A stretch of 64,000 nt of DNA from Streptomyces sp. NBC_00775. Its GTDB lineage: Bacteria > Actinomycetota > Actinomycetes > Streptomycetales > Streptomycetaceae. This document shows, piece by piece, positions 1 to 8,262 of the stretch (position 1 is the stretch's first letter; each line of letters begins with the position of its first letter). The position numbers were made by a program, and so were the translations under genes. The notes beneath the pieces are model-generated. The model was not told the origin of the DNA and did not search any database. It saw only the letters and a list, made by a program, of their open reading frames with translations. The DNA is taken from positions 6,510,001 to 6,574,000 of the forward strand of contig NZ_CP108938.1 in assembly GCF_036347135.1 (NCBI RefSeq). The letters run 5' to 3'.

Positions 1-120
1 CAGGGCTACGACGCGGCGGGCCAGGGCTACGACCCGGCGTACGACCCGGCGCAGCCCCCGATGCCCGCGCAGCCGCCGCACGGCACCGACAGTGAGCGCC
101 CCGACGGGAGCCAGCAGTGA
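1..120 (+). CDS. C-terminal tail of upstream gene (3' end only)
   Basis: An open frame runs from base 1 to a TGA at 118-120. The visible 39 residues are low complexity, rich in Gln, Gly, Tyr, Asp and Pro, with a repeated QGYD motif, so this is a disordered tail. Its stop overlaps the GTG start of the next gene (GTGA), which suggests translational coupling. In Streptomyces the gene before a DUF5719 protein is usually a family-2 glycosyltransferase. That identity comes from context only, because no catalytic part is in the window. Confidence 0.6.
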   Translation, partial: QGYDAAGQGYDPAYDPAQPPMPAQPPHGTDSERPDGSQQ

Positions 121-1616
121 ACCGCACCACCCTGTCCCTGATCGCCGGCGCGACCGCGCTCGCCGCCGTCACCGGATTCGCCGCGCTCAGCGCACCGGCC
201 GCCTCCGGCGACGCGAGCACCGCCAGGACGGCCGCCCAACTGCCCGTGGAGCGCACCAGCCTGCTCTGCCCGCAGCCCAGCACCTCCGACATCGCGGACA
301 CCGCGTACACGTCCTTCACGCCCGTCTCGAAGGGCACCGGTGACAGCGGCAAGGCCGAACTCCAGTCGGCTACCGAGGAGTCGGCGGGCGCGGCCGGCGG
401 CAAGAAGAGCGGCAAGAGTGCCGACAAGCCGGTTGTGACACCCAAGGAGCCCGGCAAGCCGGCCACCGGCGACAGCTCGGGCGCCGAGGCGCCCGCCCTC
501 GTCGGCACCGCCGAGGGCAGGTTCGCGCCGGGCTGGACCGTCCAGGAGACCACCGAGGTCGCCGCGGGCACCGGGCGCGGTCTGCTCGGCACCAACTGCA
601 CCGCCCCGGACACCGAGTTCTGGTTCCCGGGCGCCAGCACCGCCGCCGACCGCACCGACTACGTGCACCTGACCAACCCCGACGACTCGGCCGCCGTCGT
701 CGACATCGAGCTGTACGGCAAGGACGGTGCCCTCAAGTCCACGGTGGGCGACGGGATCACGGTCCAGCCCCACGCCAGCGAGCCGATCCTGCTGAACACG
801 CTCACCGACGACGCGCAGACCAACCTCACGGTGCACGTGACGGTCCGCAGCGGCCGCGTCGGAGCCACCGTGCAGGCCCTGGACGACAAGCTCGGCGGCG
901 ACTGGCTGGCCGCCTCCACCGACCCCGCGCGCAGCCTCGTCCTGCCGGGCATCCCCAAGGACGCCACCTCCGTGCGCCTGGTCGCCTTCGTGCCCGGCGA
1001 CACCGACGCCGACCTGAAGGTGCGCCTCGCCACCCCTTCGGGGCTGATCACGCCCGCGGGGCACGAGACGCTGCACGTGAAGGCCGGCATGACCGCCGCG
1101 ATCGACCTCGGTGACGTCACACGGGGCGAAGCGGGCTCCCTGGTGCTGACGCCGACCGGCACGTCGGTTCCGGTCGTCGCCGCCCTGCGGGTCGTCCGCG
1201 GCACGGGCGCCAAGCAGGAGACCGCTTTCATCCCCGCCACCAGCCAGGTCGGCACGCGCGCGACGGTCGCGGACAACAGCTCCAAGGGCACCACGCTCGC
1301 CCTGGCCGCCCCCGGTCGCGCTGCTCAGGTCAAGGTCACCGCGTCCGCGGGCAGCGGTGGCGGTACGGCCGTGACGAAGACGTTCACGATCAAGGCCGGC
1401 ACGACCCAGAACGTCGAGGCACCGGTCCCGGCCGGCCTCAAGGGGACGTACGCGCTCACGGTCGAACCGGTCTCCGGAGGCCCCGTCTACGCCTCCCGGA
1501 TGCTCGCCGTCACCGAGGAGGGCGTCCCCGGCTTCACGGTCCAGACCCTCCCGGACGACCGCGGAACGGTCGCGGTACCGGCGGCCGATCAGGATCTCTC
1601 GGTGCTGCTGAAGTAG
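117..1616 (+). CDS. DUF5719 family secreted or membrane-anchored protein
   Basis: 499 residues starting at GTG 117, which overlaps the preceding stop. The N-terminus has a hydrophobic stretch (about residues 5-28, Leu/Ala-rich, ending in a small-residue Ala-Pro-Ala site) that looks like a signal peptide or anchor. An Ala/Gly/Lys-rich linker follows (about 75-130). The remaining ~360 residues are Thr/Val/Gly-rich beta-sandwich-like sequence without catalytic motifs. Overall pattern and neighbourhood match the actinobacterial DUF5719 family, whose function is unknown; location downstream of a probable glycosyltransferase suggests an envelope role (inference). A strong hairpin follows the stop. 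Confidence 0.8.
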   Translation: MNRTTLSLIAGATALAAVTGFAALSAPAASGDASTARTAAQLPVERTSLLCPQPSTSDIADTAYTSFTPVSKGTGDSGKAELQSATEESAGAAGGKKSGKSADKPVVTPKEPGKPATGDSSGAEAPALVGTAEGRFAPGWTVQETTEVAAGTGRGLLGTNCTAPDTEFWFPGASTAADRTDYVHLTNPDDSAAVVDIELYGKDGALKSTVGDGITVQPHASEPILLNTLTDDAQTNLTVHVTVRSGRVGATVQALDDKLGGDWLAASTDPARSLVLPGIPKDATSVRLVAFVPGDTDADLKVRLATPSGLITPAGHETLHVKAGMTAAIDLGDVTRGEAGSLVLTPTGTSVPVVAALRVVRGTGAKQETAFIPATSQVGTRATVADNSSKGTTLALAAPGRAAQVKVTASAGSGGGTAVTKTFTIKAGTTQNVEAPVPAGLKGTYALTVEPVSGGPVYASRMLAVTEEGVPGFTVQTLPDDRGTVAVPAADQDLSVLLK

Positions 1617-1640
1617 GGCCGGCCGGAGAAAACGGGCTCC

Positions 1641-1724
1641 ACGCGCGCGTGCGGGGTGCTTGCGAGAGTTTTCGCCCCGCACACGTGCGTGCCGGAAACT
1701 CTCGCAGCACCCCGCACGCGCGCG
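1641..1724. terminator. Long inverted repeat between convergent genes
   Basis: Arms 1641-1672 and about 1695-1724 form a ~30 bp nearly perfect stem (one bulged base) containing GTGCGGGGTGCTTGCGAGAG and its complement, with a ~22 nt GC-rich loop. It lies between the convergent DUF5719 and metallopeptidase genes, so it probably ends transcripts from both sides. No long T-run follows on either side. Confidence 0.7.
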
Positions 1725-1775
1725 TTCCGTGAAGTCGTAGTACTCGTACGGGTGTCAGTTCGCCCCGTATGGGTG

Positions 1776-2228
1776 TCAGTCCTCGCCGTACCGCGGATCC
1801 ACCGTCTCCGGTGTCAGCCCCAGCAGTTCCGCGACCTGCTCCACGACGACCTCGTGCACCAGGGCGGCGCGCTCGTCGCGGCCCTTGGTGCGGATCTCGA
1901 CCGGGCGGCGGTAGACGACCACGCGCGCGGGGCGGCCCTCGTGTGCCGGAATCGTGCCGCCCAGAGGCACCGCCTCGTCGCTCCAGCCGTCGCCGGAGCC
2001 TTCCAGACGGGGCACTTCGAGGACCAGGAAGTCGATGTCGGCGAGCTGCGGCCAGCGCCGCTCCAGCCGCTCCACGGAGTCCTGCACCAGGTCCGCGAAC
2101 ACCTCGGCGCGGCTCGCGGCGAGCGGCACCTGGGGTGGCGCGACGGGGCCACGCATGCCCCTGCCATGGCGGTCACGACGGCGGGGCCCGGGTGCGGCGG
2201 CGCGGGGCGGTACGGGGTTGTCCATCAC
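1776..2228 (-). CDS. Metallopeptidase-like protein, Zincin_1 family, degenerate zinc motif
   Basis: 150 residues. The C-terminal half matches the small minimal-zincin family (Zincin_1/DUF1025): a mid-protein D-F-L-V-L-E-V-P strand, then VHEVVVEQVAELLGL near the C-terminus and the ending DPRYGED. The helix carries His-Glu, but the second His of HExxH is absent (HEVVV, then Glu), so peptidase activity is doubtful. Start is GTG 2228 or ATG 2225. No Shine-Dalgarno is visible, but a TACGCT -10-like box lies 6 nt upstream of the GTG, compatible with a leaderless mRNA. The first ~35 residues are Arg/Pro-rich and probably disordered. Confidence 0.75.
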   Translation of the reverse strand: MMDNPVPPRAAAPGPRRRDRHGRGMRGPVAPPQVPLAASRAEVFADLVQDSVERLERRWPQLADIDFLVLEVPRLEGSGDGWSDEAVPLGGTIPAHEGRPARVVVYRRPVEIRTKGRDERAALVHEVVVEQVAELLGLTPETVDPRYGED

Positions 2229-2234
2229 TGGCGA

Positions 2235-2240
2235 AGCGTA
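2235..2240 (-). promoter_or_regulatory. Candidate -10 box for leaderless metallopeptidase mRNA
   Basis: On the minus strand TACGCT (TANNNT) ends 6 nt before the GTG start at 2228, the spacing expected if transcription starts at the start codon. No convincing -35 hexamer was found. Confidence 0.35.
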
Positions 2241-2585
2241 GTCCCAGGAAGGCCCGTGTGCCCGACCCCCACGCGGCTGCCCGCGGACCGTGGGCGGACC
2301 GTGGGCGGAGTGGGACGCGAAGTCCGGTGATCACGCCGGATGTCGCTCGATGACCATTCCGGCCAAGGTTGGGCTCGATTCCGCATCCCTCCAAGACCGT
2401 CGCTCACATGGCAATTGACATGGTTTGCGCCAAGTGGTGACCGGATTCAGGTCTGTTCGGCATCCCGGCACCTGATGTCGCCCCAGGTCAGGGCGGGATG
2501 TGCGAAGGTCCGTGTGGGCCGTCTCACAGCACGACACGGTGGGGTGACCTGGGGGAGAGTCGTCGCGGCCCGCTCAAGAGTGCGG

Positions 2586-2591
2586 TACCGT
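2586..2591 (+). promoter_or_regulatory. Candidate -10 box for leaderless DUF3499 mRNA
   Basis: TACCGT lies 8 nt upstream of the GTG at 2600, and there is no Shine-Dalgarno before that codon. This supports GTG 2600 as both transcription and translation start. The -35 region is not recognisable. Confidence 0.4.
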
Positions 2592-2599
2592 CCAACGTC

Positions 2600-2980
2600 G
2601 TGAGCCCTGTACGTCGCTGTTCGCGAACCGCTTGCGGCCGTCCCGCCGTCGCGACGCTGACGTACGTCTACGCCGACTCGACCGCGGTCCTCGGCCCGCT
2701 CGCCACCTACGCCGAACCCCACTGCTACGACCTGTGCGCCGAGCACTCCGAGCGCCTCACCGCGCCGCGCGGCTGGGAGGTCGTCCGGCTCGCCGACTCC
2801 TCCGGTCCCTCGCGTCCCAGTGGTGACGATCTGGAAGCGCTTGCCAACGCGGTGCGCGAGGCGGCACGTCCGCAGCGGCGCGCCGCGGAGGCCGGTGGCG
2901 GTGCGAGCGCGCGCTCGGCGGACCCGATGGAGGTCGCGCGCCGCGGCCACCTGCGGGTGCTGCGCTCGCCGGACAACTGA
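2600..2980 (+). CDS. DUF3499 family protein, probable zinc-ribbon
   Basis: 126 residues from GTG 2600 (VSPVRRCSRTACGRPAVATL). Cys7 and Cys12, then a HCYDLC motif near residue 42-47 and a following His, suggest a small metal-binding fold. The N-terminal ~75 residues are the conserved DUF3499 part (LTYVYADSTAVLGPLA), and the C-terminus is charged and variable. Upstream in-frame codons exist, but family members begin near this Val and the only promoter-like box fits it. Function is unknown; it commonly sits beside manB in Streptomyces. Confidence 0.85.
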   Translation: MSPVRRCSRTACGRPAVATLTYVYADSTAVLGPLATYAEPHCYDLCAEHSERLTAPRGWEVVRLADSSGPSRPSGDDLEALANAVREAARPQRRAAEAGGGASARSADPMEVARRGHLRVLRSPDN

Positions 2981-3146
2981 GCGCCCCCGCTTCTCCGCGC
3001 GCCCTTTCCGCACGCCCCTCTTCCCTTTGTGCGCCTCTTCCTTCCGGGTGTTCCCCGTCCCGGCGTGCGCCCCTTCTCCGGGCGCCCCTCGTCTCCGCGT
3101 GCGCCTCTGCCCTGTACGCCCGATCTCACTGGCTGACGCACACCCA

Positions 3147-3176
3147 TTGACGTGAAGTTGTCGCGGACACGACTAT
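3147..3176 (+). promoter_or_regulatory. Candidate lactate permease promoter with internal palindrome
   Basis: TTGACG (3147-3152) and GACTAT (3171-3176) are 18 bp apart, a tolerable vegetative promoter. Within the spacer TGTC-GCG-GACA (3159-3169) is a perfect short inverted repeat, a possible operator. The transcript would start about 45 nt upstream of the GTG. Confidence 0.35.
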
Positions 3177-3229
3177 TCCGTTTGCCGTGAGAAATCGCTT
3201 TCCGCATCACGGAATCCGGGGAGGCGCCC

Positions 3230-4846
3230 GTGTACGTCCAGGAACTGGAACCCGTCGCCGACTCGCTCGGCCTGTCCGCCCTCGTCGCCGTCCTGCCCCT
3301 GGCCGTCGTGCTGGTCCTGCTCGGCGGCGTCCGCATGAAGGCACACCGGGCCGGGCTCATCGGCCTTCTGGCGGCCTCCCTGGTCGCCTGGCTCGCGTAC
3401 GGCATGCCGGTCGGCCAGACGCTCTCCAGCGCCGCCCAGGGCGCCGTTTTCGGCCTCTTCCCCATCCTGTGGATCGTCGTCAACGCCCTGTGGGTGTACC
3501 GGATGACCGTCCGCACCCGGCACTTCGACATCCTGCGCCGCTCGTTCGGGCGACTGTCCGACGACCCACGCATCCAGGCACTCGTGGTCGCCTTCTGCTT
3601 CGGCGCGCTCCTGGAAGCCCTCGCGGGCTTCGGCGCGCCCGTCGCGATCTGCTCGGTGATGCTGGTCGCGCTCGGCTTCGACCCGGTGCGCGCGGCGGTG
3701 GTCGCGCTGGTCGCCAACACCGCGCCGGTCGCGTTCGGCGCGATGGGCACACCGGTCGTGACGCTCGCCCAAGTCACCGGCCTGCCACTGGATTCCGTCG
3801 CCTCCGTAGTGGGCCGTCAGACCCCGCTGCTGGCCCTCGTCGTGCCCCTGCTGCTGGTCGGTCTGGTCGACGGCCGACGCGGGCTGCGGGAGACCTGGGT
3901 GCCCGCCCTGGCGTGCGGAGTCGCCTTCGCCGCCGCCCAGTTCGCCGCCTCGAACTACGTCTCCGCGCAACTCGCCGACATCGGCGCCTCCTTGGCGGGA
4001 GCGGCCGCCCTGGTCGCCGTACCGCACGCACGCGTGCCCGCCACCGAGTCCGTACGAGCGGCGGTCCTGACCGGCGTACGCAGCGAGGACCTGGACGAGG
4101 AGGACCCGCGCGCCGAAGTCGTGCGGGCCTACGCCCCCTACGCGCTGATCGTCGCCATCTTCTCGATCGCGCAGATCCCGGCCGTGAAGGACTGGCTGGC
4201 GCAGGCGACCCGGACGTACGACTGGCCCTTCCTGGACGTCGTCAACCCGGACGGGAAGCCGGTCGGCGGGAACGTCTTCACCTGGCCGATCGTGTCGACC
4301 GGCGGCACCCTCGTGCTGCTCGCCGGACTGTGCACGGCCGCCGTACTCGGGGTGCACGCGCGCGTGGCCGTCAGGGAATGGGCGGCGACGGTCCACGAGT
4401 TGAGGTTCGCCATCCTCACCGTGACGTCCGTGCTGGCCCTCGCCTACGTCATGAACCTCTCCGGACAGGCCGCCACGATCGGCCACTTTGTGGCGGCGGC
4501 CGGGGCCGGGCTCGCCTTCCTGTCACCCGTTCTGGGCTGGTTCGGGGTGGCCGTCTCCGGCTCCGACACCTCGGCGAACGCCCTTTTCGGTGCCCTCCAG
4601 GTGAGCGCGGCCCGCGAGTCGGGACTGTCTCCCGAACTGCTCGCCGCCGCCAACAGTTCGGGCGGTGTGCTCGGCAAGATGATCTCGCCGCAGAACCTGA
4701 CCATCGCGTGCGCGGCGGTCGGGCTCGCGGGCCGCGAGGGCGACCTGCTGCGCAAGGTGCTGCCGTGGAGCGCCGGGCTGCTGCTGATCATGTGCCTGAT
4801 CGTGGTGGGACAGAGTTCACCGGTGCTCGGTTGGATGCTCCCCTGA
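3230..4846 (+). CDS. lldP: L-lactate permease (LctP family)
   Basis: 538 residues, about 12-14 hydrophobic segments spread over the whole length, as in the lactate permease family (usual length 530-570). Family hallmarks are GALLEALAGFGAPVAICSVML-like sequence around residues 125-145, GSDTSANALFGALQ near 445-460 and NSSGGVLGKMISPQNL near 480-495. Predicted role is proton-coupled uptake of L-lactate and probably glycolate across the cytoplasmic membrane. Start GTG 3230 has GGGGAGG about 6 nt upstream. No lactate dehydrogenase gene (lldEFG, lldD) is adjacent, so it is probably transcribed alone. Confidence 0.93.
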   Translation: MYVQELEPVADSLGLSALVAVLPLAVVLVLLGGVRMKAHRAGLIGLLAASLVAWLAYGMPVGQTLSSAAQGAVFGLFPILWIVVNALWVYRMTVRTRHFDILRRSFGRLSDDPRIQALVVAFCFGALLEALAGFGAPVAICSVMLVALGFDPVRAAVVALVANTAPVAFGAMGTPVVTLAQVTGLPLDSVASVVGRQTPLLALVVPLLLVGLVDGRRGLRETWVPALACGVAFAAAQFAASNYVSAQLADIGASLAGAAALVAVPHARVPATESVRAAVLTGVRSEDLDEEDPRAEVVRAYAPYALIVAIFSIAQIPAVKDWLAQATRTYDWPFLDVVNPDGKPVGGNVFTWPIVSTGGTLVLLAGLCTAAVLGVHARVAVREWAATVHELRFAILTVTSVLALAYVMNLSGQAATIGHFVAAAGAGLAFLSPVLGWFGVAVSGSDTSANALFGALQVSAARESGLSPELLAAANSSGGVLGKMISPQNLTIACAAVGLAGREGDLLRKVLPWSAGLLLIMCLIVVGQSSPVLGWMLP

Positions 4847-4982
4847 GACGGGCGGGTTTCCCCCAGGTGACGGACGCAGGTGCGCAGGTCACGGATGCGC
4901 GTCCACTCGGCGGCCGCACGGCGGAGTGTCAGCGGCGACGGGTAGTTTGGGGCGACCGATGTGGACTTCTGGAGGGTTGGCC

Positions 4983-6347
4983 GTGACTGCTGATCTGTCG
5001 CAGCTCGTGAAGGCGTACGACGTACGAGGTGTGGTCCCGGACCAGTGGGACGAGCCCATGGCCGAGCTGTTCGGCGCGGCCTTCGTCCAGGTGACCGGAG
5101 CGGACGCGATCGTGATCGGGCACGACATGCGCCCCTCGTCGCCCGGCCTGTCCCGTGCCTTCGCGCGTGGAGCGGCGGCCCGTGGTGTCGACGTGACCGA
5201 GATCGGCCTGTGCTCGACGGACCAGCTGTACTACGCGTCGGGCGCGTTCGGTCTCCCGGGCGCCATGTTCACGGCCTCGCACAACCCCGCCCAGTACAAC
5301 GGCATCAAGATGTGCCGGGCGGGCGCCGCCCCGGTCGGCCAGGACACCGGCCTCTCCGAGATCCGCGAACTCGTCGAGTCCTGGCTCGACTCGGGGGCCC
5401 CGGCCTTCGACGCGACGCCGGGAACGATCACGCAGCGGGACACGTTGGAGGATTACGCGGCGTACCTCCGCGCACTCGTCGACCTGACCTCGATCCGCCC
5501 CCTGAAGGTCGTGGTCGACGCGGGCAACGGCATGGGCGGACACACGGTCCCCACCGTCTTCGCCGGCCTGCCCCTGGACCTCGTCCCGATGTACTTCGAG
5601 CTGGACGGCACGTTCCCCAACCACGAGGCCAACCCGCTCGACCCGGCGAACATCGTGGACCTCCAGAAGCGCGTGCCCGAGGAGGGCGCCGACCTGGGCA
5701 TCGCCTTCGACGGTGACGCGGACCGCTGCTTCGTCGTCGACCAGCACGGCGACCCGGTCTCCCCGTCCGCGATCACCGCCCTGGTCGCCTCCCGCGAGCT
5801 GGCGAAGAACGGCGGCAAGGGCACGGTCATCCACAACCTGATCACCTCCTGGTCGGTCCCGGAGGTCGTCCGCGAGCAGGGCGGCACCCCGGTCCGCACC
5901 CGCGTCGGCCACTCCTTCATCAAGGCCGAGATGGCCCGCTCCGGCGCGATCTTCGGCGGCGAGCACTCCGCGCACTACTACTTCCGTGACTTCTGGAACG
6001 CCGACACGGGCATGCTGGCCGCCCTGCACGTCCTCGCCGCTCTCGGCGGCCAGGACGGCCCGCTCTCCCAGCTCGTCGCCGAGTACGACCGCTACGTCGG
6101 CTCCGGCGAGATCAACTCCACCGTCGACGACCAGGCCGGCCGCCTCGCCGCCATCAAGGCCGCGTACCAGGGCCGCGACGGCATCACCCTCGACGAACTC
6201 GACGGCCTCACCGTCACCGCCGCCGACTGGTGGTTCAACGTCCGCCCCTCCAACACCGAACCCCTCCTCCGCCTCAACGCCGAAGCGAAGGACGAGCCGA
6301 CGATGGCGAAGATCCGCGACGAAGTACTGGAAACCATCCGAGCCTGA
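4983..6347 (+). CDS. manB: Phosphomannomutase/phosphoglucomutase ManB
   Basis: 454 residues, normal for the alpha-D-phosphohexomutase family. It interconverts mannose-6-phosphate and mannose-1-phosphate, feeding GDP-mannose for glycosylation and envelope glycans. The phosphoserine loop TASHNP is at residues 97-102 (Ser99), the Mg-binding DGDADR at about 243-248, the sugar-binding GEHSAHYYF at about 322-330 and the phosphate-binding RPSNTEPLLRL near the C-terminus. Start GTG 4983 is preceded by GGAGGG at proper distance; an upstream in-frame ATG at 4926 lacks one and adds non-conserved residues. Partner manA lies 2 kb downstream. Confidence 0.95.
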   Translation: MTADLSQLVKAYDVRGVVPDQWDEPMAELFGAAFVQVTGADAIVIGHDMRPSSPGLSRAFARGAAARGVDVTEIGLCSTDQLYYASGAFGLPGAMFTASHNPAQYNGIKMCRAGAAPVGQDTGLSEIRELVESWLDSGAPAFDATPGTITQRDTLEDYAAYLRALVDLTSIRPLKVVVDAGNGMGGHTVPTVFAGLPLDLVPMYFELDGTFPNHEANPLDPANIVDLQKRVPEEGADLGIAFDGDADRCFVVDQHGDPVSPSAITALVASRELAKNGGKGTVIHNLITSWSVPEVVREQGGTPVRTRVGHSFIKAEMARSGAIFGGEHSAHYYFRDFWNADTGMLAALHVLAALGGQDGPLSQLVAEYDRYVGSGEINSTVDDQAGRLAAIKAAYQGRDGITLDELDGLTVTAADWWFNVRPSNTEPLLRLNAEAKDEPTMAKIRDEVLETIRA

Positions 6348-6369
6348 GACGGCACGAGCCGCGAGGTTC

Positions 6370-6635
6370 TTCGCCCCCGCCGCCCCTACCCGTCCCATCC
6401 GTAGGCCGGTTCTTTGGGTGCGGATGGGTGGGGGTTGGTCGCGCAGTTCCCCGCGCCCCTAAAAGCACCCGGGGCGCAACCCCCTGCTTTTAGGGGCGCG
6501 GGGAACTGCGCGAGCAACCCCCACCGTCCCGCAGACGCATTCAGGGGCGCGGGGAACGGCGCAATCTTTTAGCGGAGGTCTGGGGGCGCAGCCCCCAGGA
6601 ACGGGATGGGACGGGTAGGGGCCGCGGGGGCGAAA
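6370..6635. repeat. Composite repeat bounded by inverted ~31-bp ends
   Basis: 6370-6400 (TTCGCCCCCGCCGCCCCTAC...) is repeated in inverted orientation at about 6602-6635 with one internal difference, enclosing the large palindrome at 6431-6522. The same end sequence recurs in direct orientation at 38206-38237. The arrangement resembles a non-coding dispersed element. Such GC-rich intergenic palindromes are familiar from Streptomyces genomes (from memory). Confidence 0.75.
6431..6522. repeat. Large palindrome of the GCGCAGTTCCCCGCGCCCCT family
   Basis: Arms 6431-6467 and 6485-6521 pair over 36 of 37 positions with a 17-nt loop. The core GCGCAGTTCCCCGCGCCCCT is a motif seen repeatedly in Streptomyces intergenic regions. 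A partial copy recurs at 56169-56188. It follows manB directly and could end its transcript. Confidence 0.85.
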
Positions 6636-6704
6636 ACCCACAAGCACCCCCGAGCCCACCCCACAAGCCAGCGCCGCGCCCCGGCACCCAGGCCCCCACA
6701 GCGG

Positions 6705-6710
6705 TACCCT
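6705..6710 (+). promoter_or_regulatory. Candidate -10 box for Trm112-like gene
   Basis: TACCCT fits TANNNT and lies 36 nt before the ATG at 6747. No clear -35 is visible. Confidence 0.3.
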
Positions 6711-6746
6711 GACCAGGCCGCATCCACCCGTTCGAAAGGACACCCC

Positions 6747-6917
6747 ATGCCGCTCGAAGCCGGCCTCCTGGAGATCCTCGCCTGCCCGGCCTGTCACGCC
6801 CCGCTCAAGGAGCAGGACACCGAGCTGATCTGCACGGGAGCAGACTGCGGCCTCGCCTACCCCGTCCGGGACGGCATCCCCGTACTCCTCGTCGACGAGG
6901 CCCGCCGCCCCGCGTAA
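6747..6917 (+). CDS. Trm112-family small zinc-binding protein
   Basis: 56 residues. Cys13-x-x-Cys16 and Cys29/Cys34 form the zinc-ribbon, followed by [18 protein letters not shown], the family signature. Bacterial members (YcaR-like) are of unknown function; eukaryotic and archaeal Trm112 activates methyltransferases, which cannot be assumed here. ATG 6747 is preceded by AAAGGA at 7 nt. It lies between manB and the SIS-domain gene and is probably co-transcribed with the latter (80-nt gap). Confidence 0.9.
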   Translation: MPLEAGLLEILACPACHAPLKEQDTELICTGADCGLAYPVRDGIPVLLVDEARRPA

Positions 6918-6997
6918 GCGACCCCTCGGCGACACACGCGTAACGACACACGCGTCAGCGCGAAAGCGACCCCCGGCGATCGGAGGCTCCCGACCCC

Positions 6998-8125
6998 ATG
7001 CTCGACGAATCGCTGCTCGACGACCCCGACGCACTCACCCGCGCCGACCGCCGCGCGCTACTCCGCGGCGCCGCCGAGGCCGGCGCCCGGGTCCGCACCG
7101 CGGTCCGGCACGCCACCGAGGCCGGAATCCCCGAGCTGAAGCCGGACGGCCGCCCGCGCGCCGTCCTGATCGCGGGCCCCGGCATGGCCGCCACCGGCGT
7201 CGCCGAACTGCTCGGCACCCTCGCCGGAGCGAGCTGCCCCCTCACCCGGCTCACCCCCACCGGGGTCGCCCCCGCCGCAGGCGCCCTGCGCTGGGAGCTG
7301 CCCGGCTGGGCGGGCCCCGTAGACCTCCTCCTGGTCGCCACACCCGACGGCAGCGAACCGGGACTCGAACTCCTGGTCGAGTCGGCCTACCGTCGCGGCT
7401 CCACCGTCGCCGCGGTGGCCCCGGCCGGCTCCCCCCTCGCCGGGTGGGTGGACGGCGCGCACGGCCTCTTCGTGCCGATGGCGACCGCCCCGTACGAGCA
7501 CGACGAACCCCTGGCCGCCTCCGCGCCCGGTGTCCTGTGGGCGCTGCTCACCCCGCTGCTCGCCCTCCTCGACCGCACGGGTCTGGTCTCGGCCCCGCCC
7601 GAGGCTCTCCAGAAGGTCGCCGACCGCCTCGACCACATCGCCGAGCGCTGCGGTCCGGCCATCGCGACCTACAGCAACCCCGCCAAGACGCTCGCCGTCG
7701 AGCTGGCCGAGGCGCTCCCGGTGATCTGGACGGAGGGCACCTCCGCGGGCCCCGCGGGCCGCCGTTTCACCGCCGCGCTCGCCGAGCTCGCGGGCCGCCC
7801 CGCGCTCACCGCCGAACTCCCCGAGGCGCTCGCCTCGCACAGCGTGCTGCTCGCGGGCGCACTCGCCGCCGGTGCCGACCCCGACGACTTCTTCCGCGAC
7901 CGCGTCACGGAGGCACAGGCCCTGCACGCGCGCGTGGTGCTGCTCCGCGACCGCCCGATCGGCGGAATCAGCGCGGCGCCCGGCGCCCGCGAGCTCGCCC
8001 TCAGCCACGACACCGCGATCAGCGAGCTCGAACCCGAGGAGGGCGGCGAGCTGGAGACCCTCGCCGAACTGATCGCCATCACGGATTTCGCCGCCGTTTA
8101 CCTGGCGCTTGCTTCGGGCGCCTGA
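6998..8125 (+). CDS. SIS-domain phosphosugar isomerase-like protein
   Basis: 375 residues. The pattern is that of actinobacterial SIS/PMI-like proteins found beside manA: an N-terminal helical region, a first SIS half with a Gly-rich loop (VLIAGPGMAATGVAELLG, about residues 55-72) and a second half after ~residue 200 including AERCGPAIATYSNPAKTLAVELAEALPVIW. Related to bifunctional phosphoglucose/phosphomannose isomerases, but the catalytic residues are not obvious, so a regulatory or sugar-binding role is possible. ATG 6998 has GGAGG 11 nt upstream. Position between manB and manA supports a role in mannose phosphate metabolism (inference). Confidence 0.8.
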   Translation: MLDESLLDDPDALTRADRRALLRGAAEAGARVRTAVRHATEAGIPELKPDGRPRAVLIAGPGMAATGVAELLGTLAGASCPLTRLTPTGVAPAAGALRWELPGWAGPVDLLLVATPDGSEPGLELLVESAYRRGSTVAAVAPAGSPLAGWVDGAHGLFVPMATAPYEHDEPLAASAPGVLWALLTPLLALLDRTGLVSAPPEALQKVADRLDHIAERCGPAIATYSNPAKTLAVELAEALPVIWTEGTSAGPAGRRFTAALAELAGRPALTAELPEALASHSVLLAGALAAGADPDDFFRDRVTEAQALHARVVLLRDRPIGGISAAPGARELALSHDTAISELEPEEGGELETLAELIAITDFAAVYLALASGA

Positions 8126-8152
8126 TCTTGACTCCGACACCCTGACCTTCGT

Positions 8153-8191
8153 ACGCGGAGGAAGGCCCACCGCACGCGGAGGAAGGTCCAC
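8153..8191 (+). repeat. Short tandem repeat upstream of manA
   Basis: Two near-identical 18-mers (ACGCGGAGGAAGGCCCAC and ACGCGGAGGAAGGTCCAC, one difference) with a 21-bp period. Each contains a GGAGGAAGG ribosome-site-like core but no start codon follows at proper distance. Confidence 0.6.
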
Positions 8192-8262
8192 GCCTTCCCC
8201 GAGGGACCCGCGTGCCGGGGCGAGCCCCCGCGACGTACGCAGAAGGAACCGTAGAGACTCGT

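Larger units (their letters stand above)
2229..2599. other. Divergent intergenic region
   Basis: 371 bp between divergent metallopeptidase and DUF3499 genes. It is less GC-rich than its surroundings (2340-2470) and includes a TTGACA at about 2415-2420 with no good -10 at 17-18 bp. It should hold promoters for both genes. I see no RNA gene or repeat in it. Confidence 0.5.
6348..6746. other. Intergenic region filled by dispersed repeat elements
   Basis: 399 bp without a gene. Nearly all of 6370-6635 consists of inverted-repeat elements described separately. The last ~110 bp carry the presumed promoter of the Trm112-like gene. Confidence 0.8.
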
